Below are positions 12,140 to 27,059 of a DNA stretch of 64,000 bases, one piece after another. Origin of the DNA: Batillaria attramentaria (taxonomy: Eukaryota; Mollusca; Gastropoda; Batillariidae). Both the position numbers and the translations under genes were made by a program. Under the pieces are notes generated by a model. That model searched no databases and was not told where the DNA came from. It saw only the letters and a program-made list of their open reading frames with translations. Location of the stretch: positions 172,501 to 236,500 of the forward strand of contig JACVVK020000475.1 of assembly GCA_018292915.2 (NCBI GenBank), given 5' to 3'. The number at the start of each line of letters is the position of its first letter. Positions within the stretch are counted from its first letter, which is position 1.

Positions 12140-14085
12140 CAGTCCGTGTCATCATTATCATCAGTCTGTGTCATTATTATCATCAGTCTGTGTCATTATT
12201 ATCATCAGTCTGCGTCATTATTATCATCAATGTCATCATTATCATCAGTCCGTGTCACCATTATCATCAGGCTGTGTCATTATTATCATCAGTCTGTGTC
12301 ATCATTATCATCAGTCTGTGTCATCATTATCATCAGTCTGTGCCATTATTATCATCAATGTCATCATTATCATCAGTCTGTGTCATTAGTATCATCAGTC
12401 TGTGTCGTTATTATCATCAGTGTGTGTCATTATTATCATCAAAAGCATCATTATCATCAGTCCGTGTCACCATTATCATCAGTCTGTGTCATTATTATCA
12501 TCAGTCTGTGTCATTATTATCATCAATGTCATCATTATCATCAGTCCGTGTCATCATTATCATCAGTCTGTGTCATTATTATCATCAGTCTGTCATTATT
12601 ATCATCAATGTCATCATTATCATCAGTCTGTGTCATCATTATCATCAGTCTGTGTCATCATTATCATCAGTCTGTGTCATTATTATCATCAGTCTGTGTC
12701 ATTATTATCATCAGTCTGTGTCAGTATCATCATCAATGTCATCATTATCAACAATCCGTGTCATCATTATCATCAGTCGGTGCCATTATTATCATCAATG
12801 TCATCATTATCATCAGTCCGTGTCAGCATTATCATCAGTCTGTGTCATTATTATCATCAGTCTGTGTCATCATTATCATCAGTCAGTGCTAGTAGTATCA
12901 TCAATGTCATCATTATCATCAGTCTGTGTTATCATTATCATCAGTCAGTGCCATTATTATCATCAATGTCATCATTACCATCAGTCTGTGCCATTATTAT
13001 CATCAGTCTGTGTCGTTATTATCATCAGTCCGTGCCATTATTATCATCAATGTCATCATTATCATCAGACTGTGTTATCATTATCATCAGTCAGTGCCAT
13101 TATTATCATCAATGTCATCATTATTATCAGTCTGTGTCATCATTATCATCAGTCTGTGTCATCATTATCATCAGTCCGTGTCATTATTATCATCAGTGTG
13201 TGTCATTATTATCATCAGTCTGTGCCATTATTATCATCAATGTCATCATTATCATCAGTCTGTGTCAGCATTATCATCAGTCTGTGTCAGTATTATCATC
13301 ATTATCATCAGTCCGTGTCATCATTATCATCAGTCTGTGTCATCATTATCATCAGTCCGTGTCATTATTATCATCAGTCTGTGTCACCATTATCATCAGT
13401 CTGTGTCATTATTATCATCAGTCTGTGTCATTATTATCATCAATGTCATCATTATCATCAGTCTGTGTCATCATTATCATCAGTCCGTGTCATCATTATC
13501 ATCAGTCTGTGTCATTAGTATCATCAGTCTGTGTCAGTATTATCATCATTATCATCAGTCCGTGTCATCATTATCATCAGTCTGTGTCATCATTATCATC
13601 AGTCTGTGTCATCATTATCATCAGTCCGTGTCATTATTATCATCAGTGTGTATCATTATTATCATCAGTCTGTGCTAGTAGTATCATCAATGTCATCATT
13701 ATCATCAGTCTGTGTCATCATTATCATCAGTCTGTGTCAGTATTATCATCATTATCATCAGTCTGTGTCAGTATTATCATCATTATCATCAGTCCGTGTC
13801 ATCATTATCTTCAGTCTGTGTTATCATTATCATCAGTCCGTGTCATCATTATCATCAGTCTGTGTCATCATTATCATCATTATCATCAGTCTGTGTCAGT
13901 ATTATCATCATTATCATCAGTCCGTGTCATCATTATCATCAGTCCGTGTCATTATTATCATCAATGTCAGCATTATCATCAGTCTGTGTCATTATTATCA
14001 TCAGCCCGTGTCATCATTATCATTAGTATCAGAGTCTGTGTTATCATTATCATCAGTCCGTGTCATCATTATCATCAGTCATCGT
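12140..14085. repeat. 22-bp minisatellite, about 1.9 kb
   Basis: The unit is about 22 bp (cagtctgtgtcattattatc plus at), interspersed with shorter variants containing atcaatgtcatc. Because 22 is not a multiple of 3 and the unit lacks stops on the plus strand, all three forward frames stay open for hundreds of codons. It lies between the two divergent GIMAP-like genes. Confidence 0.97.
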
Positions 14086-14993
14086 TCATTGTGGCGATAT
14101 GCATCATTGAACAAGAGACAACCAATAACCATGTTCAACGTTTGTACAAATCTCTCTCCCTACCCTCTTTCACTACAGAGCTCCGGTCAGGTTGTTGTTT
14201 TAGTGTACAGAAACATAAACCGGTACTGGGCGAGCAGTAACAGCTAATGATTTATCTCCGGTTAGCCAGCCTGGTTGGTTGCATCTTGTGATCGGCCATT
14301 TTCCGCTGCAGCCTCATCTAGCTATGTACTACCAAGCGTGTGTATGCCGAAAAGACACAAATAATGGATTACTTAATACTTACATACAGCGGCTGATGAT
14401 GTCGCCTATAGTCGAAAAACGCGACGCAGGACGTCGCGACCCAGAAACGACGTGCTTGAAACAGGCGACTCATTCGGCACTGACAGGGAAGTGATCAATA
14501 CGAGCAGTGACTGATAAAACACATGTGCAAAACTAAACCACTCGGCTGCGTTGTGTGCGGTGCAGTCATGACACACGCGGAAAACCAAGTGTGTTAGCTG
14601 AACTGCCTGTCCTTGAAACGGAAACAGCAGGCAGGGAAATGCAGTGCTCTGTGTAGGTCCGAAGCCGAGTCAAGTGGATCGCTACGTGTAGATGCCTTTA
14701 GATGACTACAAGGCATTCCTCAGAAACTGCAGCAGAACGAGGCTATTTCTGGAAAAAAGGAATCCGATGAGTGTAAAGAGCACTCTTTCTGGTTGCGACG
14801 TTGCAGCTGATTATAGTACAGGACCCACGATACAGAGCGGTACCGCTTTTTCAGAAGAGTTGCTGCAACATTTGCCGGCCAGAATAAAATTTGACTTCGA
14901 CTGACCGTAACTTGCAGTCCTCTGAGGGGGGGGGGGGGGGAGGAGGGAGGAGTGGGAGGAGGGACAGGCGTCACCAGCGCAGCACCGCTACGA

Positions 14994-15033
<40 letters not shown>

Positions 15034-16077
15034 GGGGGGGGAGGGGGTGGAGTGGGGGCGGAGGTTACGGTGAAATCAGTGAGTCATTTTCTCTGTTGCT
15101 GTGACGCTATTGTTGTACATCCCCACACATGTCCGCGATAACACAGCTGCACTGTTCATAATGTAAACTAGGAGTGGGAGGGGCCAGGAGTGGAGGGGGG
15201 GGGGGGGGTGAGTGCGGAAATGTTGAGCTGATATCAAGAAAAAAGTCAATAAAGACACAAGGCTGCATTTTAGTCACAACGGGCTTCAAGCTTATCATGC
15301 ATTACAACTTGTTAATTTTGTTTTGTTTGTTTGTTTGTTGTTCGGATGGTTGGTTGGCTGTTTTTTGCGGTGATGGTTTTAGTGGAGAGAGAGAGAGAGA
15401 GAGAGAGAGATGCATGCAGCTGATTTAGTCTTTTTTTTCTCCATGATTGTAGACACACAAGATATTAACACGCCGAACGGGAATCCCTGTTAAGGGGGCG
15501 TTACCTGAGCGGTAGTATAATTATACCCCATTACTGCCACCCCTTTCACACCACCCCTAGCAAGCCGCCAGTACTAGCCTAGTGTGAGCCGACCCCCCCC
15601 CCCCCCCACACACACACACACCCCGCACACTGGCTTCGTTCAGTAATGTGTCACTCAAACGACTGTGTCCCCAAATCATTGACACGAAGTGTCGTGTGTT
15701 ATGTCATAGACAGAACACGGAAGCAATATATCTCTGTTTGTGTCTTGTTTACTTGGCTGGGACTCCATTTCTCAGACACAGTTGGAGTTGCAGCTGCAAA
15801 AACGCAAGTAAGATAGATCTCACAAGCCAGTGTAAACATTGGAACAATGGAAACATCAACAGTACTGTGAGTAGCTATGATCTCTGACATTAAACTACAT
15901 GTCTGGCGTGACGCACTGGTGTAGAATACAGAAACTGTTTATAGAAACACTCTCCGTTAGCGTATGACAGTATATATATATATGGCAAGCTGACCTGGAG
16001 CGAAGGGTTGGTCGCGTCTTGGATCAAAACACGGGTCGGCGAACAGCAGCTTCGTGGTGTGTAATTTCTTTTTCATC
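14086..16077. other. Intergenic between the divergent GTPase genes
   Basis: No supported gene. It contains G-rich tracts (14927-14945, 15196-15208), (TG)n at 15000-15030, (GA)n at about 15385-15410 and a C run at 15593-15607. Confidence 0.6.
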
Positions 16078-16535
16078 CTTTTTGGTAAGTTTGCGGTGTA
16101 TGTGAGTGTTTTTCCCAGTTCGCGGTGTATTTGAGTGTTTGTGCCAGTTTGCGGTGTATTTGAGGGGTTGTTTGAAGTTTGCGGTGTATGTGAGTGTTTT
16201 TGCTAGTTTGTGATGTATCTGGGTGTTTTTACCAGTTCGTGATGTATCTGAGTGTGGTTTTACCAGTTCGTGAGGTATCTGAGTGTGTTTTTACCAGTTC
16301 GTGATGTATCTGAGTGTGGTTTTACCAGTTCGTGATGTATCTGAGTGTGTTTTTACCACTTCGTGATGTATCTGAGTGTTTTACCAGTTCGTGATGTATC
16401 TGAGTGTGTTTTTACCCCTTCGTGATGTATCTGAGTGTTTTTACCCCTTCGTGATGTATCTGAGTGTTTTTACCAGTTCGTGATGTATCTGAGTGTTTCT
16501 GCCAGTTTGCGGTGTATTTGAGTGTTTCTGTCAGT
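16078..16535. repeat. About 31-bp minisatellite
   Basis: About 14-15 copies of a unit containing ccagttcgtgatgtatctga and gtgtttttac. The first copies carry a gcggtgtat variant instead of gtgatgtat, so the array has two subtypes. Confidence 0.93.
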
Positions 16536-17799
16536 TTATGGCGCTTTTCGGGCGATGTGTCGGGCAGACAGGGCTGATTGCTCCGCTCGATACATGATCC
16601 CCTTGTTATCACAACAAGAAATGTCAGTTCAATCAAAACACACTAAACTTTAATGGAAAGCACTAACTGAAATAATGAAAACTTTGTAATGTTGACCAAA
16701 CAGATATTTTGCAGCAAGAATTTGTGTGAAAAAGTCGGAAGGCGGTGAAACTCGATTGACAAAGCCACTGTCACTCAAAGAGCGGGAACTGGGTTGAACC
16801 GGTTTTCACTGCAAAACCTGCGTCAAGTGCGTTTTCTTTCCGGTAAAAGGCCTTTTGTGCATGTGAACAGTGACCCGAAACATTCACAGACGAAAGTTGA
16901 TCCTTCTTAAAGCTCTGTCAGTTGACAAGATCAGTGTTGTTGCTGATTCGGTAAGCTGCTGGCTACGGTCACAATGTTTGATTCATCAGCAGACGACACT
17001 GAAGCGCGTTTGTACTTTCCATTCTTTTCCATGCCTCAAAAAAGTCGTAATGAATGTCAGCAAATTGATTCTTTTAAGCGAATACTGCATTTGTTGCAGT
17101 GAATTGTGAATGTTCTCTGTGTTGTCGTGGTGTAGGCAGGCCTCAAACAGTGGTATTTCGCGATTGTTTCAAAGATTCAAACGATCGGTCGAAGTGCCCT
17201 GGGAACGAGGCTGACGGAACCACTTCAGCTTTGCCTTTAGCGCTTATTCGGCTAGTTTCGTTGACCTGGCCTTGATTTGAGTATGCAGTGCCTGTTAGGT
17301 AAAACCTACGCCTATTTCAAAGCCAGAAAACGTGTTTATTACGGTGCAATCAGTGAATGTCCGATCGCTACTGGAGAAAACAAACGAATCTTGTACGCAT
17401 TTTCATGTACCACTCGAAACTTGTCTAATGCTTGAGAGCGGACGCGATTACTTATGAACATAGTGTGTGTAAAAATGTAGACTTTCAAGCAAGGCAAATT
17501 ATAGTAGTGGCCCTAAAGATAAAGTATTTTATGTCGTTCCTGTCTCTATAATCAAGAAATGAAAGCGCGATTTCTGCCCCTGCTGAGTCAAGTTGTCCGC
17601 TAACAGTCCATGGGCAGAAGTCGGGGCACAAGTGTGAGCGTAGTAATACGCAAATTGTTCTGTCCTACTTTGCTTATTCCATTAGTGAAATACGAAAAGT
17701 TCCACCACCGGAAACACCAAAAACAGGCCGATTATGAATGACGTAACAAATGGCTCAATAACATTTTTCTGTTTTACAGTCTTTGGCTACTAAACAAAG
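16536..17799. other. 5' flank of the plus-strand GIMAP-like gene
   Basis: No ORF or repeat of note. A possible acceptor (gttttacag, ending at 17779) lies 20 bp before the ATG, which would put the start codon in the second exon with an untranslated first exon somewhere in this stretch. No clear TATA box was seen. Confidence 0.45.
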
Positions 17800-20408
<2,609 letters not shown>

Positions 20409-20849
20409 AGCGCCAGTCATTTGCTTTCTCGGCGATCTATGGGGTTGGTGGGGGAGAGGGGTTGGGGGGGGGGGGGGAATTCAGTATCTATGTATCCATT
20501 GTATGTATTCATTTATTTACTTGTGAATCAGGTTGTGCTGCTGAATACTGATATTTTTAGAGAGTCGGATGGTTTAAGAGGCTGAGCATTGGACAGAGGG
20601 TTTCGGGTTCGAATCCCAAAAGGGGCCAACAATTGAACATGCCAGCCTTTGGAAATCAAACCTCAAAACACCTACACATACTCGCAGGGTTGAATATCAT
20701 ATCTAGTAGTTTAGGTATATCATATGACTGTATACATTAATTGTTCATGGCGATCACGCCACCCCCAACCCCACAAAAATCTTTTCCAGTTCCACCGCGA
20801 TCATTTTCTTTAGGGGTTGTGTCCAGCCTTTAGCCCTTTATTGTGACGC
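20409..20849. other. 3' flank of the GIMAP-like gene with a degenerate tRNA-like fragment
   Basis: A G run lies at 20465-20477. At about 20559-20634 there is a diverged tRNA-like stretch (B box gggttcgaatcccaaaagg), probably a SINE remnant. No coding sequence was seen. Confidence 0.5.
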
Positions 20850-22215
20850 CAACATCTTGAATAGCCTTGACCTTGACTCGAGAAAATTAAATACAAGTAT
20901 GCCAGTACAGGCTTTGTCAATGTCTATTATCATGCAAAGATTGATGCCTCTAGATTCTGAGAAAATTTTAAAATTCCAATGAGACAGCTTTAGTGACCTT
21001 GACCTTCAGTCAAGGTCAATCAATATGATATGTTTTGAAAGGTCTTATGGCTGTCTATCAGCATGCCAAGTTTGGTGCTTCTGCTGTTTATTGTTTCTGA
21101 GCAAATGTCAATGTTAAGGTTTTGGAAGCTTTTCTGCAAACAGCTTGTATGGCCTTGACTTTGACTCAAAGTCACTGAATACATGTGTAGCTGTAAATTT
21201 CTTATCAATGTCTATCATCATGCAAAGTTTGATGTCTCTGGCTTTTCTAGATTCTGAGAAAATGTCAATGCAATATTTCCAAACAGACAGCTTTAGTGTC
21301 CTTGACCTTGGGTCAAGGTCAATCAGTATGATATGTTTTGAAAGGTCTTATTGCTGTCTATCAGCATGCCAAGTTTGGTACCTCAATTGTTCATTGTTTC
21401 TGAGAAAATGCCAATGTTAAGGTTTTGGAAGCTTTTCTGCAAAACCGCTCGTATGGCCTTGAACTTGACTCAAAGTCACTGAATACAGGTATGTCAGTAA
21501 AGGTGTTGTCAACGCCTATCACCTTGCAAAGTTTGATGTCTCTGGCTTTTCTAGATTCTAAGAAATTGCCAATGTAAATTTTCCAAACAGACAGCTTTAG
21601 TGGCCTTGACCTTGGATCAAGGTCAATCAATATGGTATATTTTAAATGACCGTGATCCAAGGTCATTGAAGCAGTCTGTTTGGAAATTGTTACATTTGCA
21701 TTTTCTGAGAATCTAGAAGAACCAGAAGCATCAGACTTTGCATGATGATAGACATTGGCAATACCGTTACTGACATACCTGTCTTAAATGACTGTTAGTC
21801 AAGGTCAAGGCCATGCAAGCTGTATTTGGGAAACTTTAACCTTGGCATTTTCTCCGAAACAACAAACAGTAGAGGCACCAAACGAGGCATGACGATAAAC
21901 AGCAATGAGACCTACCTTTTTGAATGACCTTGACTGAAAGTCAAGGTCATTGAGGCTGTCTGTAGTGAATTTTAAAGCTACCGTTTTTGGAGGAGCTACA
22001 AATACTATAGGCGTCAAACTTGACATAATGAGAGACATTAATGAGATGTCATTGAATGATCTTGGCCCAAGGTCAAGGCCATGCAAACTGTTTTGGGAAA
22101 ATTGTAATATTGCAAGGAACTCGGAACGCCAGAGACACCTTACTTGGCATGATGATAGATATTGGTGAGAGGTTTACTCTTGTGAATGACCTTGACCCTT
22201 GTCACAAGGGAGCCA
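20850..22215. repeat. Satellite-like repeat with TCAAGGTCA motifs, in inverted arrangement
   Basis: Units of roughly 150 bp alternate in two types (about 300 bp per pair). Recurring words are cttgaccttg, tcaaggtcaatca, tgccaagtttggt, atgcaaagtttgatgtctct and attctgagaaaatg. From about 20860 to 21640 they run one way; from about 21645 to 22200 the same units are reverse-complemented, so the block is a large imperfect palindrome. A related block lies at 59640-60490. Confidence 0.88.
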
Positions 22216-22530
22216 TGGAGGCTTCTGCCTCTCTGTTTGGGCATACAAATTGTGAGTGAATTAATTCTAGCATTTCGTTTCATCTTTATTCCCGTCGTCA
22301 ATTTGAACTCATTTGGTCTGTTTGTGTCTATCTTTTACTTTTCTCTCGTTGATCGGTATATCTAGCAAAGGTAACTTCAGACATTGACAAGAATATTACT
22401 CATTTTGTTTCTTATTCAATTGTATTCTTGAAACGCACTGCTGTTCCATGCTGTCTTTGAATTTATTAAACATAACTTATAGAGTAGTTATAGAGCAGTT
22501 TCTGTGGCTAAAATGTCGTTTCATTCTGTG

Positions 22531-22565
<35 letters not shown>

Positions 22566-22755
22566 CTCATTTCCTATGGTTTTATTGCTATTTTGCTTTT
22601 CTCCTGTTGTATTACATGTGTGTGTGTATTTTTCTGTTTAGATACTACTAGAAATAGCAACGGCAGGTATGAAAATTGACTGTTTCACGTTAACTTCCTC
22701 TACCGTTGAAAAAGAAAGTTTTCTTGATTCTCTCTCTCTCTCTCTCTCTCCCCCC

Positions 22756-22825
<70 letters not shown>

Positions 22826-23103
22826 CGCTGAAGGACATCTTTCACCAAATAGCTTGATTTTTCGTTGGTCTGTCAGTTTCGGTGTTCAAGCTTTGGATTC
22901 AGGTGGCACTTTGTGGTCAACACAAACGCTTCGCATTAAAAAAAAAAAAATCACATTGAGTGTCGCACCAACTGTATGGTAACATGCAGAATACACAAGT
23001 TCTATCTTCTTTTGAAAGAGCTCAGCACGAATGAATCTCTTCAGCTGTACCGCACATTGGATGAGTGCTTCTTCCCTATCTTGTAGTGAATTTCCACTGA
23101 ATG
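22216..23103. other. Intergenic with LINE 3'-tail remnant and microsatellites
   Basis: At 22640-22725 a stretch (agcaacggcaggtatgaaaa, then taccgttgaaaaagaaag) resembles the 3' end of the LINE at 40346-41240. (CT)n and (TG)n tracts lie at 22533-22565 and 22724-22823. No gene was seen. Confidence 0.6.
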
Positions 23104-23116
23104 ACAAAAACACCTG

Positions 23117-23299
23117 TGGGTGGGGGGGTGGGTGTTTGGGAGTTTAACATCCTTTTCCACCATATACGGGTGATATCAAAGACGGGGCAACGATGAAAAA
23201 GCCAGCACAAATATTTGGCCCAAGCCGGGATACGAACTCACGACCCGAGTAAGCCTATCAAAAGTCCATCGCTCCACCATTCGGCCACCCCGGCTCCCC
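23117..23299 (-). mobile_element. SINE family 1, full length with target-site duplication
   Basis: On the minus strand: A box, B box, gtctttgatatcacccgta, then the ttaaactccc tail. Flanking 13-bp copies acaa(a/c)aacacctg at 23104-23116 and 23300-23312 are the duplication. Confidence 0.9.
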
Positions 23300-23312
23300 A
23301 CAACAACACCTG

Positions 23313-24399
23313 AGACATTGCATTCTGGAAAGTAGATTTTTTTTTCAGAATCCGTCGCGTACTTTGAAAATTGCCACTCTCGAGAAACGAGCTTTTCCAG
23401 GCAAGCTGCTATTTCTGAGGAACAGTAGTAAAATGAGGTCACCGCGGTGTATGCATTGTGTGTATGGTGTAGCGGGTCGATCTGCGGTGCTGGCAACCTG
23501 ACAAATCAACACACACAGTCTCTTTCTCTCTCTTTCTCTCTCTCTCTCCCCCGTGCGTGCGCGCGCGCGAGAGATAGAGAGTTCACATCAAGTTCAACGA
23601 CAGCTCCAAATGATAACTAATTCAGTCAGTTCTGTTCAAGTACAGTCCACACACTAAAGAGTCATGTAATTATGTGTCTCTAGTTTTTAAAGTTTGAAAT
23701 ATTTGTGTGCTGCGTGTGACAGCCGAAGCCGGAAAGACATCTTACTAAACTCCATTCCGTGTCCATCTTCCGCCGCTACTGCCAGGCATGACTAAACATC
23801 AACTATGGTGATCGGTATGGCTCAGTGGATCCACGCACAGTAAGTGTTACTGTCACCCTGAAACAGTAGTCACACTACACGACCCATTCATTGTAAGGAA
23901 TCCACTGTGTTATCGGGGTTCATACTGCTGCAGCTTGGCTCCGCCCTCTCCCGACATAGCCCCGCCTTCCGCTAACAAGGTCGTCTCTGGGTCACCGTTT
24001 CTATTCTTGTGTCTCACTCTAGCTGGTGCACAGTGTCACATACGTGTGCGTCCAAACAGCGCTGCACATTCGCCCAGATTGTCAGTTAGTGCATATTCAT
24101 ATCCCCCCCCCTCCCCTCCTGCCCGCCCCAAGTTTCTGAATAAACTGATTTGAACTTGAATTTGGGAATTGAAATGGAGTTGTGGTAGGACAGGGACACA
24201 AACGACTAAACACTAGTACAGGCAAGTTTGCACATGAAAGCGGCGAGTTTGGACCCACACTGAATGAAGATCAAAACAGCACACTCAGTGAAGAGGTGGA
24301 GTCCATTCCACCGGAAGAGAAGACTTCAACAGAGGTTGGAGGAGGCAGTTGTGCGTGAGACCACAGACAGTTTGCGGACTCTGAGAACGACGATGTGTC
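23313..24399. other. Intergenic
   Basis: (CT)n and (GC)n low-complexity sequence lies at 23520-23575. Nothing else could be supported until the AIG1 remnant near 24400. Confidence 0.5.
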
Positions 24400-24574
24400 A
24401 AAAGACGTTCAGTGTGAAGCGCGAGCGAGTGATCCCAGTAATCGGGAAAACTGGAAACTGGAAAAGCACGATGGGAAACATACAGCTGGTGGAAAACAAG
24501 TTTCGTGTAGGCAAGGGAATGTCCTCCACACTGTTCACAGCTCTTGCATGATGGAGACAGATTGTACAATCAAG
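24400..24574 (+). pseudogene. Decayed AIG1/GIMAP P-loop exon
   Basis: The frame reads KRERVIPVIGKTGNWKSTMG, then ENKFRVGKGMSST, close to the P-loop exons at 39323-39537 and 42911-43125. The P-loop glycine before GKS is Trp (GNWKS), which should prevent nucleotide binding. After MSST the frame hits TGA, while the adjacent frame continues TVHSSCMMETDCTIK up to a donor (caag|gtgcgt, 24574), matching the end of the paralogous exons; one base has been lost. No matching second AIG1 exon follows before the caspase gene at 25920. It is a relic, perhaps of an AIG1 module once upstream of that caspase gene. Confidence 0.82.
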
Positions 24575-24813
24575 GTGCGTATTTGCTTGAGTACTGGTGA
24601 GGCTTGATTGATCATTGAGTCGCTAATTATTTTGTGTGAAACTGAATTTGCGAATGTTCATATCTGACACACTTGCTTGTTTGTGAGAATTCGTTTCGTA
24701 TTTCATTGTTTTTTTTAATAAAAATTTGAGATAGAAAGTGCATAGCTTTGCAAAACGTTTTAACATGTAGTGACAAACCCGTAGGGTGCAGAGTGTGTGG
24801 ACACCGATATGTA

Positions 24814-24850
24814 TGACGTCATGGTTTGTGCCGTGCCTACCGCCATATTG
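24814..24850. promoter_or_regulatory. CRE-like and YY1-like motifs, possible promoter
   Basis: A tgacgtca palindrome (cAMP-response-element consensus) lies about 25 bp before accgccatattg, a YY1/initiator-like word that recurs at 32315-32327 (tccgccatattgg) upstream of the next caspase gene. This is motif evidence only. Confidence 0.25.
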
Positions 24851-25560
24851 TTCTCTCAGGTCGGGCTCTCATGGTACGTTGACTTTTGGAAGGCACGGGG
24901 GACATCCGAAGCTGTGATTTTTGCATCAGTGGGGTTATAGACTTATCGAACTCTGCTATTGTAGTTTCAGCATTGGCTTACTTTATTATATCTGTACTCA
25001 GCATCCGCCTGCAGCCTTGTGGCTTCAGTTTTCAACTCGACTGTCAGCTGGAAAAGTCAAGATTTTCGTTGTCGAAAATATAGAATAATTTTTTCAAACT
25101 CATTGAATACTACCATACAGAAGATAATCTTTATGTCATAACATATACTTAGACCTCTTAAGCTGCATTTGTCTCGCTCTACGCGTACGATAAATTCTCA
25201 CCTAGCTTAGGCTGTCATGGTATGTCATGCTGACTTTGTGTGAATGTACGGGGTATATTTAGACATCCAAACACCCAAAACTTGGAATTTTGCATCAGTG
25301 GGGTTATGGGCCGAATTTTCCTGTTTTAATTTCAGCACCAGCGTACTTTATGCCTGATGTCTGTACTTAGCGTCTGCCTTCAATCGTGGCTTTTTCAAGT
25401 TGGAAAAGACAACCTTCTCATCGCTTAGTTGTCGGAGATTTCACTAAATAATTCAAACTGTTTGAATATTACCACATACAAGATAGCCTTTCGGCCATAG
25501 CATACTCATATATAGTCCTTTGAACCTGCATAAGCATCGGTCTTTGTGTGTGATAAAATA
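24840..25560. repeat. Diverged tandem duplication of about 360 bp
   Basis: Roughly 24840-25195 and 25200-25560 share long words, such as ttttgcatcagtggggttat, tctgtactnagc and ttggaaaag, and continue similar to the end of each unit. It lies in the upstream region of the first caspase gene and is non-coding as far as I can see. Confidence 0.75.
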
Positions 25561-25919
25561 TCACATAGCATTGATATTATTGCGTATACGCTCGTTTTTC
25601 GGGAATTCCCGTTTCGTGTTTATCCCGTGTTCAGGTTGCCGGTGTATAACTCCAGGTATGCTCCAACGAGAGAAACGTTGTATTCACATCGCATATTCTG
25701 AAAGCGCAAACAGAACCAAGCAAAAAGAATAACAATATCATTTACAAACAGCGTGCGCTCTGTATATTTGTTTGTTGGATTTTGTTGTTGTGTTTGTGTT
25801 TGTTTGTTGGTTTTCTTTTCATCATCATGGTGCGTCTGACGTTTGCTGTTCACGTTCACGTTGGTATTGTGACGTTTTGTTGTTGCTAGATGCACAGGAG
25901 ATAGTCACTTGATGGGACA

Positions 25920-26095
25920 ATGCAGGAGACGGGAAGCGGCTATCATGCTGCTGGAGAGGAACGTGATCATCGTTACAAGATGATTGCTGATCCACGGGGT
26001 AAAGTCAAGTAAAATGATAGCTAGATGATACAGTGATTTCAGTGAATGGTTTATCGAAATTCAATCATGGTTCTTTTTCTGCAGTTTCTACAATG

Positions 26096-26147
<52 letters not shown>

Positions 26148-27025
26148 GCTGGGTGGATGGGTAGGTGTAGTGGGTGTCTGGAGGTTCAACGTCCTTTTCC
26201 ACCACATGCGGGTGATATCAAAGACAGATCAACCAGGAAAACGTCAGCGGGAGATAACAATCAGAGAATAATCTGACAATAAAAACAGTGTATTTTCTTA
26301 TGCTTTTTTTTTTTTTTTTTTTTGGGGGGGGGGGGGAGGGGGGTTTGTTTTGTTTGTCATGCTTTTGTTTAGTGTTGTTGTTGTTGTTGTTGTTGTTGTT
26401 TTTAACGAAGCTGCTTCATTTTTCAGGTCCATGTCTGATATTTAACAACAAAACGTTCACAGCAGCCAACGGGGCTCCCATACCTGATCTTCCTACAAGA
26501 GAAGGCACTGACATCGACAGAGGTTTGGAAATCAGTTTTGTTGTTGTTTAGTTGGAGTTGTTGCTGCCACTTGGTGTTATTGCCGCCATTATCCCCATAT
26601 ATTTCAAGGTGTCTAATGCGACTTTTCAACAGTCAAAACATGCTTTTGATTATTGTAACGACATGTTTGAGGCGAGTCAATTTGATATATATATATATAT
26701 TTAAAACGGGTTGCAGACAAACTGAGCACAGTATTCAGCACTTTGAAGTTTGGCGTGCAATGGTATGAAAACGTGACAAGCACACAGATGCTTCGAATTC
26801 TGACACGGGTTGCTGACGACGACAACCAGAATAAGGATTTCGACTGTTTCGTCTGCTGCATCCTGTCACACGGCGATGAAGGCCATGTCTATGGATCCGA
26901 TGGAGTTTCCATTAGAATCCAACAGCTGGTGGATAGAGTGTCTACACATGGTTCACCAAAGTTTGCGGGAAAACCAAAACTGTTCTTCATTCAGGCGTGC
27001 CAAGGCGCATTCGTACAAGGAGGTG

Positions 27026-27059
<34 letters not shown>

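Noticed and set aside
12140..14085. CRISPR-like array
   Set aside because: The repeats are contiguous 22-bp tandem units without unique spacers, in an animal genome.
12112..14240. Very long plus-strand open frames (over 600 codons) rich in Ser, Ile, His and Val
   Set aside because: They are translations of a 22-bp minisatellite without stops, open in all three forward frames; no start context, splice sites or homology.
14692..14904. 70-codon ORF starting MPLDDYKAFLRNCSRT
   Set aside because: No homology I recognise, isolated, and bordered by G-rich low-complexity sequence.
24886..25083. Small hydrophobic ORF
   Set aside because: It lies in a diverged tandem repeat whose second copy does not keep the frame open.
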